64,000 bases of DNA from NCBI RefSeq assembly GCF_000317595.1, contig NZ_AEJC01000440.1, positions 1 to 64,000 on the forward strand, written 5' to 3'. Of the stretch, positions 1 to 7,862 are shown piece by piece (the first letter of the stretch is position 1; each line of letters begins with the position of its first letter). The stretch comes from Streptomyces ipomoeae 91-03. GTDB lineage: Bacteria; Actinomycetota; Actinomycetes; Streptomycetales; Streptomycetaceae. The notes under the pieces are model-generated. The model did not search any database. It was not told the origin of the DNA and saw nothing but the letters and a program-made list of their open reading frames with translations. A program made the translations under genes and the position numbers.

Positions 1-250
1 GGGCCCCGTCGGTCGCGCCGCTCCCCGTCCCCACGGGTCCGGCGCAATGGGGTACACCTCCGCTCAAGGCGACCCCGGTCCAGTGCGCCCGGTGACGTGC
101 GCCGGGGGTCCCGGTGATGGTCACCGGGCTCCCTATCGCTTGACTTAGGCAATCGCGGTCGACTTACTTAAGTCAAGCAACCTTATGAACGGTGTCAAGG
201 CGGCCATCCCGGCCTCGCCCGGATGGGACCTGAATCACCCAACCTCGACT
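1..250. other. Non-coding stretch upstream of argG
   Basis: No convincing gene is seen here. The only clear structure is an inverted repeat: GCTTGACTTA at 138-147 and TAAGTCAAGC at 169-178, 10-bp perfect arms 21 bp apart, in a locally AT-rich patch. It could be an operator for a dimeric regulator or part of a terminator of a gene lying left of the window. No U-tract follows it. Confidence 0.5.
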
Positions 251-285
251 TTGCATGATCATGCATAAGCGTGCATAATCTTCCT
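251..285 (+). promoter_or_regulatory. argG promoter with overlapping ARG box
   Basis: TTGCAT (251-256) and CATAAT (274-279) are separated by 17 bp, a good -35/-10 pair. The expected transcription start falls at or next to the ATG at 286, so the message is probably leaderless; no Shine-Dalgarno sequence lies between the -10 and the ATG. The same bases (252-278) contain TGCATGATCATGCAT and a second TGCATAA half-site, which match the ARG boxes bound by the arginine repressor ArgR in Streptomyces. A repressor sitting on the whole promoter would block RNA polymerase when arginine is plentiful. Confidence 0.75.
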
Positions 286-1740
286 ATGTCCAAGGTCCTC
301 ACCTCTCTTCCGGCCGGCGAGCGCGTCGGCATCGCCTTCTCGGGCGGGCTCGACACCTCCGTGGCGGTCGCGTGGATGCGCGACAAGGGTGCCGTTCCCT
401 GCACGTACACCGCCGACATCGGCCAGTACGACGAGCCCGACATCGCCTCGGTGCCCGGCCGCGCGAAGACCTACGGTGCGGAGATCGCGCGCCTGGTCGA
501 CTGCCGGGCCGCACTGGTCGAGGAGGGCCTGGCCGCGCTGACCTGCGGCGCGTTCCACATCCGCTCGGGTGGGCGGGCGTACTTCAACACCACGCCGCTC
601 GGCCGTGCCGTCACCGGCACGCTGCTGGTCCGGGCGATGCTGGAGGACGACGTCCAGATCTGGGGCGACGGCTCCACCTTCAAGGGCAACGACATCGAGC
701 GGTTCTACCGCTACGGCCTGCTCGCCAACCCCCACCTGCGCATCTACAAGCCCTGGCTGGACGCCGACTTCGTCACCGAGCTCGGTGGCCGCAAGGAGAT
801 GTCCGAGTGGCTGGTCGCCCACGACCTCCCGTACCGGGACTCGACGGAGAAGGCGTACTCCACCGACGCCAACATCTGGGGCGCCACCCACGAGGCCAAG
901 ACCCTGGAGCACCTGGACACCGGCATCGAGACCGTCGAGCCCATCATGGGCGTACGGTTCTGGGACCCCGAGGTCGAGATCCTCACCGAGGACGTGACGA
1001 TCGGCTTCGACCAGGGCCGCCCGGTCACCATCAACGGCAAGGAGTTCGACTCCGCCGTCGACCTGGTCATGGAGGCCAACGCCATCGGCGGCCGGCACGG
1101 CCTCGGCATGTCCGACCAGATCGAGAACCGCATCATCGAGGCCAAGAGCCGCGGCATCTACGAGGCGCCCGGCATGGCCCTGCTGCACGCCGCGTACGAG
1201 CGTCTCGTCAACGCGATCCACAACGAGGACACCCTCGCCCAGTACCACAACGAGGGCCGGCGTCTCGGCCGGCTCATGTACGAGGGTCGCTGGCTGGACC
1301 CGCAGGCCCTGATGATCCGTGAGTCGCTGCAACGGTGGGTGGGCGCGGCGATCACCGGTGAGGTGACCCTCCGTCTCCGGCGTGGCGAGGACTACTCGAT
1401 CCTCGACACCACGGGCCCGGCGTTCAGCTACCACCCGGACAAGCTCTCCATGGAGCGCACCGAGGACGCGGCGTTCGGCCCGGTCGACCGGATCGGCCAG
1501 CTCACCATGCGCAACCTCGACATCGCCGACTCCCGCGCCAAGCTGGAGCAGTACGCCGCGATGGGCCTCATCGGCACCACCGGCCCCGCCGCGATCGGCG
1601 CCGCCCAGGCCGCCGCCACCGGGCTCATCGGCACCATGCCGGAGGGCGGCGCCGAGGCCATCGCCGCCCGCGGCGAGGTCACCGGCTCCGACGCCGACGA
1701 ACTCCTGGACCGCGCCGCCATGGAGTTCGGCACGGACTGA
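286..1740 (+). CDS. argG: Argininosuccinate synthase
   Basis: Joins citrulline and aspartate with ATP to make argininosuccinate, the penultimate step of arginine synthesis, in the cytosol. The N-terminal ATP-pyrophosphatase loop AFSGGLDTS (about residues 18-26) is the family hallmark, followed by conserved citrulline/aspartate-binding segments. The length of 484 aa fits the longer (type II) argininosuccinate synthases common in actinomycetes rather than the ~400-aa type. An in-frame GTG at 271 would add five residues but sits on the -10 hexamer, so the ATG at 286 (MSKVLTSLPAGERV) is chosen. It is a single-gene unit with an ArgR-type promoter and a terminator behind it; other arg genes are not in the window. 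Confidence 0.95.
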   Translation: MSKVLTSLPAGERVGIAFSGGLDTSVAVAWMRDKGAVPCTYTADIGQYDEPDIASVPGRAKTYGAEIARLVDCRAALVEEGLAALTCGAFHIRSGGRAYFNTTPLGRAVTGTLLVRAMLEDDVQIWGDGSTFKGNDIERFYRYGLLANPHLRIYKPWLDADFVTELGGRKEMSEWLVAHDLPYRDSTEKAYSTDANIWGATHEAKTLEHLDTGIETVEPIMGVRFWDPEVEILTEDVTIGFDQGRPVTINGKEFDSAVDLVMEANAIGGRHGLGMSDQIENRIIEAKSRGIYEAPGMALLHAAYERLVNAIHNEDTLAQYHNEGRRLGRLMYEGRWLDPQALMIRESLQRWVGAAITGEVTLRLRRGEDYSILDTTGPAFSYHPDKLSMERTEDAAFGPVDRIGQLTMRNLDIADSRAKLEQYAAMGLIGTTGPAAIGAAQAAATGLIGTMPEGGAEAIAARGEVTGSDADELLDRAAMEFGTD

Positions 1741-1865
1741 GTCCCGGCCGGGCCCACCACTGCTGGGGGCCATTGCCGCCGGAGGCGGGAACGGCCGGGA
1801 GGCACCCGTAGTACGTATGTACCGGGCAACGTTCGTAGTACTGAGCAGGACCCGAGACAGACCAG

Positions 1866-1889
1866 AGGCCCCGGAGAGATTCGGGGTCT
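1866..1889 (+). terminator. Stem-loop terminator after argG
   Basis: AGGCCCCG (1866-1873) pairs with CGGGGTCT (1882-1889) with one G-U pair and an 8-nt loop, followed by TTTGGTGTTTCTCTTT, a T-rich tail unusual for this GC-rich genome. It lies 126 bp after the argG stop. Confidence 0.7.
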
Positions 1890-1989
1890 TTGGTGTTTCT
1901 CTTTCCGGAGCAGGAGCGGCCGTGCCGGCGGAGTACGCCGCCGACGGGCCCCGAGGTCGGTCGGTGAGGGTACGGCGTTCAGTCGATGT

Positions 1990-2643
1990 TCAGCCGATCC
2001 GGACCGCCTGGCCCGTGACCCGGGTGCGGGGGTCGTCCGGGGATACGGCGATGTGGAGGTCGCTCGGGCGGCCCGTGTCCTCGCCCTGGCGGATGGTGAG
2101 CGTGGACGGGGTCGTGATGAGGCCCAGGGTGCGGAGGTAGCCGCCGAAGGCTGCGGCTGCCGCGCCGGTTGCCGGGTCCTCGACCACGCCGCCGACCGGG
2201 AACGGGTCGCGGGCGTGGAAGTGGGTCGGGGACTCGCGCCAGACCAGGTGGACCGTCGTCCAGCCGTGGTGGTGCATCACCTCGGTGAGGGCGTCGAAGT
2301 CGTAGTCCAGGTCGGCGAGGCGGGCTCGGGACGCGATGGGGAGGACGAGGTGGTCGTTGCCGCCGAACGACACATGCGGGGGGAGGGCGGGGTCGAGGTC
2401 GTCGGCGGACCAGCGGAGGGACTTCAGCGCTTCGGCCAGTTCGTCGGCCGTGGTGGGGCGGGAGTGGGTCGGGACGCTGGTGAGGGTGGCCCTCGCCGTG
2501 ACCTGGGTGCCGGTGGTCTCCGTCGTCGTGGCTACGGGGATCTCGCCCGCCGGGGTGTCGAGGACGAGGTCGCCGGGGCCCAGGCGTTCGGCCAGGGCCA
2601 CCGCCAGGGCCACGGTCGCGTGGCCGCAGAACGCCACCTCCGC
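1990..2643 (-). pseudogene. PhzF-family isomerase, 5' truncated
   Basis: The readable frame matches the PhzF (phenazine biosynthesis/diaminopimelate-epimerase-like) fold from the AFCGHAT motif onward, which in intact proteins lies about 70 residues in. The second-half motif DPATGAAAAAFGGYL is also present. The N-terminal part with the conserved catalytic Glu is absent, leaving ~215 of a usual ~280-300 aa. Homology can be followed to the codons for EVAFCGH near 2643, after which the sequence switches to an unrelated gene on the other strand. A GTG at 2637 could start translation but would give an incomplete enzyme. I read this as a broken gene. Confidence 0.75.
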
Positions 2644-2648
2644 GAGCG

Positions 2649-3353
2649 AGCGCCCTCAACAGCACGCCCGTGGCCGCCGTCCCCGACGAGAACGCCCTCT
2701 CCGGCGAGGTGACCGCGGGCCCCGACGGCCGGGCCACGGTGGTGTGGCGCAAGGCCGTGGACATCTCCCCCGGCGACTACACCTCCCAGCTCTCCGCCCA
2801 GTCGCAGACCTTGCTGACCAAGCCGACGATCACCTCCAGGGCCACCATCAGCGGGACCGCCCGTACCGGCTCCAAGGTCACCTGCAACGCCGCCTGGACC
2901 GGCTACAAGGCCACCGTCGCCTGGTCCTGGCTGCGCGACGGCACGACCATCACCGGCGCCACCGGCAGGTCCCGCACCCTGACCTCCGCCGACTACAAGC
3001 ACCAGGTCTCCTGCCGGGCCAAGGTCACCAACCCCGCCGGGTCCGTCACCTCGACCTCCGCCGCCGTCACGGTCGCCGTCGGCCCCGCCCTCAAGGTCAT
3101 CACCGCGCCCACCGTCACGGGCACCGCGAAGGTCGGCTACAAGCTCACCGCCGCCCACGGCACCTGGTCCCCGACCGCCACCTCGTACGCGTACGTCTGG
3201 AAGCGCGACGGCGTGAACATCACCGGTGCCACCAAGTCGACGTACGTCCTGGTCAAGGCCGACAAGGGCCACAAGATCTCGGTGAAGGTGACGGCCAAGC
3301 GGTACGGCTGGACGAACGGCTCCGCCACGACGGCCGGCGTCACCGTGCGCTGA
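2649..3353 (+). pseudogene. Secreted Ig-like repeat protein, C-terminal fragment
   Basis: The frame is open from about 2646 and encodes two tandem ~85-residue bacterial Ig-like domains (TSRATISGTARTGSKVTC and TAPTVTGTAKVGYKLTA mark the start of each; both share WLRDG/WKRDG-TGAT cores). Such domains usually close large secreted or cell-wall proteins. There is no signal peptide and no plausible start with a ribosome site; GTG at 2670 is the first possible. The frame runs leftward straight into the truncated phzF gene, so the 5' part is missing. A strong hairpin terminator follows. The activity of the parent protein cannot be told. Confidence 0.65.
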
Positions 3354-3431
3354 GCGCACCGCGTGCGCTGAGCAGCGTCGCGCGAGCTGAGTGGCACCGC
3401 GCGGGCCGACCCGTCAGCCCTCGCGAGTCGA

Positions 3432-3462
3432 TCGCCCGGCCGGGGTTCTCCCGGCCGGGCGA
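3432..3462 (+). terminator. Hairpin terminator
   Basis: Perfect 13-bp arms TCGCCCGGCCGGG (3432-3444) and CCCGGCCGGGCGA (3450-3462) around the loop GTTCT, followed by CTTCGTCC. It ends transcription from the Ig-like fragment just before the next gene. A smaller GCGCAC/GTGCGC hairpin lies at 3354-3368. Confidence 0.65.
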
Positions 3463-3502
3463 CTTCGTCCGGCCCCGCCCGTGCCGCCTACCATCCCGAC
3501 CC

Positions 3503-4309
3503 ATGGCGATGTTCGTGCACCTGACCTCGGCGGCCAACGCACCGCGCATACGGCGGGCCGGAGTTCGCGCGGCCGGCCGTGGGCAGGGCGGCGGCGGGCG
3601 CGGGGTGTACTGCTTCCCCGTGCTGCCGTCGTACACCGTCACCCACCAGTGGCTGCGCGAGCTGGCCCGCTTCGGCAGCCGGGGCGGGCTGGTGGCCGTG
3701 CACATACGGCTGGACGACGCCGAGCAGGTGCGGGTCGGGCACTACAGCGGGCGTGCGCCGGGCGGTCAGGCCATCGTCACCGCCGCCGAGGCGGTGCGGC
3801 GGATCTCGGCGCTGGAGGACCCGCGGGGGTGGGAGGTGTTCGTACCCCGGTCGATCACGCCGCGCGAGGTGCACCGGATCCGGGCCGCGCCGCAGGTCGT
3901 GGGGTGGTGTTATCTGCCGGACGCGCACGGCACCAGGCCCTGCACCTGCTTCGGCTGCCGGGTGCGCGGCGGTTACGGCGCGCGGCGGCTGCGCGAGCGT
4001 CTGCCCCACCCGCTGGACGGCCCGCCGCCACCGGTCCCGGTCCTGCTCGCCCGGATCACGGCGGCCGGCGACGCGGGCGACCCGACCGCGCTGCGCGAGA
4101 CCTTGCACTGGTTCGGCATGCGCCGCCGGGGTCCGCTCCCCCGACTCGCCCGCCTCGCCGCCCACCCCGACCCCGGTGTCCGCGAGGACCTGGTGTGGGC
4201 GATCTCCGGCTGGACCACCCCCGGCGTCACCGACCTCCTGGACCATCTCGCCGATGACCCCCACCCGGACGTCCGGGAGGCGGTGGAGGCGGTACGCGAC
4301 TCGTCGTGA
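3503..4309 (+). CDS. HEAT-repeat domain protein
   Basis: 268 aa, cytosolic, function unknown. The N-terminal ~150 residues (MAMFVHLTSAANAPRIRRAG, then GVYCFPVLPSYTVTHQWL) form a compact domain found with little annotation in streptomycetes; several Cys lie close together (GWCYLP, RPCTCFGCRV at about 135-155), which may bind metal. The C-terminal ~65 residues have the PDPGVREDLVWAIS and DPHPDVREAVEAV signatures of two HEAT-type helical repeats, usually protein-binding. The ATG at 3503 is used because the similarity begins there; the long open frame upstream is not coding. It is monocistronic, convergent with the lipoprotein gene. Confidence 0.7.
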   Translation: MAMFVHLTSAANAPRIRRAGVRAAGRGQGGGGRGVYCFPVLPSYTVTHQWLRELARFGSRGGLVAVHIRLDDAEQVRVGHYSGRAPGGQAIVTAAEAVRRISALEDPRGWEVFVPRSITPREVHRIRAAPQVVGWCYLPDAHGTRPCTCFGCRVRGGYGARRLRERLPHPLDGPPPPVPVLLARITAAGDAGDPTALRETLHWFGMRRRGPLPRLARLAAHPDPGVREDLVWAISGWTTPGVTDLLDHLADDPHPDVREAVEAVRDSS

Positions 4310-4331
4310 CCGGCTGTCGTACGGCAGCCGG
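4310..4331. terminator. Short bidirectional hairpin between convergent genes
   Basis: CCGGCTG (4310-4316) and CAGCCGG (4325-4331) with an 8-nt loop lie exactly between the stop codons of two convergent genes, starting one base after the left stop. Confidence 0.45.
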
Positions 4332-4344
4332 CCGGTGGAGTGAC

Positions 4345-4911
4345 TCAGGCCGACTCGGGCGCCGTACCGGCGGACGGGGACGCGGACGGGGCCGGGGATG
4401 TGGACGGGGCCGGGGATGTGGACGGGGCCGGGGATGTGGACGGGGCCGGCCTCTCCAGATCCTCCCTCCACGCCTTCATCACGCTCGCCGGGACCTCCCC
4501 GAGCAGGCCGTCCTCCTTGGTGAAGGCCAGCGCCCGGTTGTACGCGCCGCTCCCGCAACCGTCGGACTGGTGGCGGAGCTCGACGTCGGTGGAGGCGTCG
4601 ATCACGGGCTCGGTGCCTCTCACCGGCGTGACCCGGAAGCGGACGGGGCCGCTGTCCGGGTCGACGTCCAGGGGGAGCATGAGCCTCAGACGTGTGACGT
4701 TCTCCGGCGGCAGCGTCCCGTCCACGCACTCGCCCCGGGCGCAGAGCTCGTAGGACGCGCCGACGAGATCGCCGTACCCCTCCCGTACGAACATGAGGCT
4801 GACGCCGGAGTCGACACCGACCCCGGCGCACGGCACGGCCGAGGACGTGCAGGCGGACACGGCCAGAAGCAGCGCGGGCGCCGCGATGAACAGGTGGTGC
4901 GGTCTCGGCAT
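4345..4911 (-). CDS. Putative lipoprotein with repeat tail
   Basis: 188 aa. A signal peptide ends in a lipobox LAVSAC (Cys near residue 21), so the protein is probably anchored to the outer face of the membrane. The middle resembles GerMN/secreted beta-rich lipoproteins only weakly and I do not assign a function; four further Cys could form disulfides. The C-terminus carries a low-complexity tail of PAPSTS repeats, encoded by an 18-bp direct repeat at about 4387-4445. Its ATG overlaps the stop of the upstream AMIN-like gene (ATGA at 4908-4911 on the minus strand), so the two are translationally coupled. Confidence 0.75.
   Translation of the reverse strand: MPRPHHLFIAAPALLLAVSACTSSAVPCAGVGVDSGVSLMFVREGYGDLVGASYELCARGECVDGTLPPENVTRLRLMLPLDVDPDSGPVRFRVTPVRGTEPVIDASTDVELRHQSDGCGSGAYNRALAFTKEDGLLGEVPASVMKAWREDLERPAPSTSPAPSTSPAPSTSPAPSASPSAGTAPESA
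4387..4445. repeat. 18-bp tandem repeat inside the lipoprotein gene
   Basis: Unit GGGGCCGGGGATGTGGAC, about three exact copies plus partial copies. It is in frame (six codons) and codes for PAPSTS on the minus strand, so copy number could change by slippage without breaking the gene. Confidence 0.85.
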
Positions 4912-5507
4912 CAGCCGGCGCTCGTCCAGCTGTGTGCCACGTCGACCACCAGGCGGTCTTCCAGCTGGAGCACCCGGAACGGCAGCCGGGCGCGGACGCC
5001 GACGCCGATCTGGGTCTCGCCCTCGAAGCTGCCGGCGAAGCGGGTGTCGCGGAAGGTGCGGTAGCCGGTGATGTCGACGCCGGGCAGGGGCTCGGCCACC
5101 TCGCCCGGGTAGGCGACGCCACCGTTCTCCGGGTCGTAACTCGGCGCACCGACGCGGATCTCCAGGATGGCGCCGCCGCCCACCGGGATGACGTCGCCCG
5201 AGCCCGCCTGCTGGAGCTGGTCCACGTACTGGACGTAGTAGCCGATCTCGTCGCCACCGCCGGGTACGTCGAACACGATGCGGTCGAAGCAGTCGTGCCG
5301 ACCGGTCCTGACGTCGTCGAGCGGCACGCCACCGACCGGCGGGGTGCCCTTGACGCCGCTGCCCCAGCCGGTCGGACAGGCCGCCGCGGCCGGCGCCGAC
5401 GCGCTCCCGATCTGCGCGGCCCCCGCGCTGCCCGCCGCCGCCCCCAGCGCGGTCCCCGCGAGCACGAGCACGGCCGCCGCCGCTCCGACACGTCGTATGC
5501 CTCGCAT
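4911..5507 (-). CDS. AMIN-like domain secreted protein
   Basis: 198 aa. A Sec signal peptide (MRGIRRVGAAAAVLVLAG to AGAAQ, ~32 residues) precedes a domain with FDRIVFDVPGG and EIGYYVQYVDQLQQAG, matching the AMIN-like family found in actinomycete exported proteins, probably a cell-envelope-binding beta domain. The start at 5507 has a strong AGGGGGA ribosome site 6 bp upstream; longer readings lack one. It forms a two-gene operon with the downstream lipoprotein. The region to 5890 is shared with the divergent gene at 5891. Confidence 0.75.
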   Translation of the reverse strand: MRGIRRVGAAAAVLVLAGTALGAAAGSAGAAQIGSASAPAAAACPTGWGSGVKGTPPVGGVPLDDVRTGRHDCFDRIVFDVPGGGDEIGYYVQYVDQLQQAGSGDVIPVGGGAILEIRVGAPSYDPENGGVAYPGEVAEPLPGVDITGYRTFRDTRFAGSFEGETQIGVGVRARLPFRVLQLEDRLVVDVAHSWTSAG

Positions 5508-5890
5508 GATGTTCCCCCTTGGTCGCGTAACCGAAGCAACCGGCTCAACCGGTCGCGTAACGCTGATATCGGGTGAGACGACCGGCCACGGCGGAAGGTT
5601 GTATGCCGGTACGGCCATGGAACTGCCCGTTCCGCCCGCTTGTTGGAGTTCATCCTGGGGGTTTGACAGCCGAGGCCCAGTAAATGGATAGTTCTTACTC
5701 GCCGGTAAGGTCCGCGTTCCGAATTCTCCGACGCGGTCCACCGAAGGCAGCGGAAGAGCAGTCGGAATGCGGCTGGAATGCGTCCGGAATACAGCCGGAA
5801 GGCAGTCGAAAAATGGCCGAAAGGCCGAATGTAATCGGCCGGGCTCGTGGCGGCGGGACGGCGAGGCTGCGAAGAAAGGTGAAATCCCGA
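5508..5890. other. Divergent intergenic region
   Basis: About 380 bp between the AMIN-like gene and the gene at 5891. It is clearly poorer in GC than the surroundings from about 5640 (for example TAAATGGATAGTTCTTACT near 5680), as expected for promoters, but no single -35/-10 pair stands out. An in-frame extension of the right-hand gene to 5684 is possible but lacks a ribosome site. Confidence 0.5.
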
Positions 5891-6772
5891 GTGACGGAAA
5901 ACACGACACGCCGGTCCCGTTCAGGTGTTCGGCGGGCGGCGGCGCTGGGCGCGGCCCTTCTCGGTGCGGTGGCGGGTGTCCTGGGCGCGCAGCCGGCCCA
6001 GGCGGCCGGGCCGAACGGCGCCGTGAACATCCGGGGCCAGGAGCCCTGGAACACCGACCGGATGATGGCGCGGGTCTGCGGCACGGACGGCGACACCGGC
6101 TACCAGGACTGGTACGTCGACGTCACGACCGGCGAACTCCGCGACTCCTCGGCGTGGCGCAAGGCACCGGTGTGGCACAAGGACGACGGCAAGTGGACCC
6201 TGCGGCCGGGCTGGGAGCGTTTCGAGGGCCGGTGCGGGTACCCCGTCGCGTCCAGCTGGACCTACCGGGCCGCGTGGCGCCCCATCAGTGAGACCCGCAC
6301 CAACTGCACCGACAGCGGCTACAGCCTGGAGCTGGCCCGCGAGTACGCGACCTCCTCGTCGTACTCCCACACCGTGGGCGGCTCCACCAGCGCCGGGGCC
6401 TCCATCGGCAGCTGGTTCAGCACCTCCGTCGAGGCGTCGTACAGCTACTCCTGGGCCATCGAGAACTCCGTCGCCATCACCAACAATGACGTGATCGAGA
6501 TCGGTCCGAGGAAAACCGCCTGGATCGAGGCGAGCCCCACCAAACGCGTCGTCCGCGTGAATCCGGTGTTCAAGGTCGAGTCGTACACCTGGAATCCGAC
6601 CGGAAAGCGCGAGGACACGGTCGATGTCACTTCCTGGCGTGGCCGCGGATACGACCGCGTTTACTCGTACGGCAATTACATCGACGGCGTCGCCGACGAA
6701 CTCAAGAAGGACGGCACCCCGCTGATGACGTTCCGCGAGAAGGACCGTCCGGCCGGAACCGAGTGCGACTGA
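5891..6772 (+). CDS. Secreted beta-rich protein, aerolysin-like pattern
   Basis: 293 aa from GTG 5891, which follows GAAAGGTG. A twin-Arg-like, Ala-rich signal peptide (ends near AQPAQAAG, residue ~36) shows export. The middle and C-terminal half has long stretches of alternating Ser/Thr and hydrophobic residues (YSHTVGGSTSAGASIGSWF, SVEASYSYSWAIENSVAI) followed by WIEASPTKRVVRVNPVFKVE. This is the look of the stem and insertion strands of aerolysin/ETX-MTX2-type pore-forming proteins, but I cannot confirm the fold. Four or five Cys may form disulfides. An alternative is a streptomycete extracellular protein without toxic function. It stands alone. Confidence 0.6.
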   Translation: MTENTTRRSRSGVRRAAALGAALLGAVAGVLGAQPAQAAGPNGAVNIRGQEPWNTDRMMARVCGTDGDTGYQDWYVDVTTGELRDSSAWRKAPVWHKDDGKWTLRPGWERFEGRCGYPVASSWTYRAAWRPISETRTNCTDSGYSLELAREYATSSSYSHTVGGSTSAGASIGSWFSTSVEASYSYSWAIENSVAITNNDVIEIGPRKTAWIEASPTKRVVRVNPVFKVESYTWNPTGKREDTVDVTSWRGRGYDRVYSYGNYIDGVADELKKDGTPLMTFREKDRPAGTECD

Positions 6773-6891
6773 GCCGTATCCGTACCGCGCGGCCGGGCAG
6801 CGCGTCGCGTAACGGTGTCGGGTCACGGAATCGAGTGACGGGGATCGGGCGAGGAGCGCCGGAGAAGCACCCTCTTGGGAAGAATGCCGGG

Positions 6892-7821
6892 GTGACGGAA
6901 CAACACGGCACCGGTGAACGCGACGGCACCCGCGAACACGACGACACCGGCGGACACCGCGACACCGGCGAACAACACGGCGCGCGCGAACATCTCCGCA
7001 CCCGCTTCGACGGCATGGCCCTGTACGACCCCCAGCACGTGCGCGACGCCCTGGCCCCGCTGCTGGACCGGCCCGGCCCCTTCACCCCGGGTGATCTCGA
7101 ACCGTACGACCAGATGCATTACCTCGGTCATCGCGCCCTCGACAACGCGGTCGCGCGGCTCGGTGCGGCGCCCGGCGCGGATGTCGTGGACATCGGCGCC
7201 GGGCTCGGCGGACCGGCCCGGTATCTCGCCGACCGGTACAAGTGCCGGGTCACGGCGGTCGAACTGCAGCCGGAGCTGCACCGGCTGAGCGAGGAACTGA
7301 CCGCGCTGTGCGGGCTGTCGGACCGGGTCAGGGCCGTACGGGCGGACGCCCTGACCCTCGGCGGCGCGGACTGGGCACAGCGCTACGACCACCTGATCTC
7401 GCTCCTCGCCGTCCTCCACATCCCGCGCCGCGCCGAACTCTTCGCCGTCTTCCGGGAGTTGTTTCGCCCCGACGGCACCTTCCACATCGAGGACTTCTAC
7501 GCCCGCCGCCCCCTCACCGGTGCCGAACGGGCCGACCTCGCCGGTCTCGTCGCCTGCCCCTACCTCCCCGACGAGACCCGCTACCGCGACGACCTGACCC
7601 GCGCCGGCTTCACGGACGTCACCTGGACCGACGCCACCGACCTCTGGCGCCCCTGGGTACGCGACCGCGCCGAAGTCTTCCGCGACACCTACGAGGACCG
7701 CGTCCGCCTCCACGGCGAACCACTGGCCGCCCGCCTGCTGCGCTTCTACGACACGATCAGCACCCTGTTCACGGGCGGCGGAGTGGGAGGCGTGCGGGTC
7801 ACAGGCCGCCGCCGTTCATGA
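6892..7821 (+). CDS. SAM-dependent methyltransferase
   Basis: 309 aa from GTG 6892. Class I Rossmann methyltransferase: motif I VVDIGAGLGGPARYLA binds S-adenosylmethionine, followed by the acidic end of strand 2 (VTAVELQPE) and LISLLAVLHIPRR after strand 4. It resembles phosphoethanolamine/sterol C-methyltransferase-type enzymes, so a small-molecule substrate is likely, but it cannot be named. The first ~40 residues (GTGERDGTREHDDTGG) are a low-complexity, charged, repeat-like leader coded by shuffled GACACCGGCGAAC units; the true start may therefore lie further in, near MALYDPQHV (about 7015). Confidence 0.75.
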   Translation: MTEQHGTGERDGTREHDDTGGHRDTGEQHGAREHLRTRFDGMALYDPQHVRDALAPLLDRPGPFTPGDLEPYDQMHYLGHRALDNAVARLGAAPGADVVDIGAGLGGPARYLADRYKCRVTAVELQPELHRLSEELTALCGLSDRVRAVRADALTLGGADWAQRYDHLISLLAVLHIPRRAELFAVFRELFRPDGTFHIEDFYARRPLTGAERADLAGLVACPYLPDETRYRDDLTRAGFTDVTWTDATDLWRPWVRDRAEVFRDTYEDRVRLHGEPLAARLLRFYDTISTLFTGGGVGGVRVTGRRRS

Positions 7822-7862
7822 CCAACTCGTAGCGCCGGTAAGGGCAACCCACCCCCCAACGG

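Noticed and set aside
3488..5653. A 721-codon minus-strand frame
   Set aside because: Crosses three real genes and has no domains.
6763..6891. Upstream extension of the methyltransferase
   Set aside because: It is Arg-rich, without a ribosome site, and not part of the fold.
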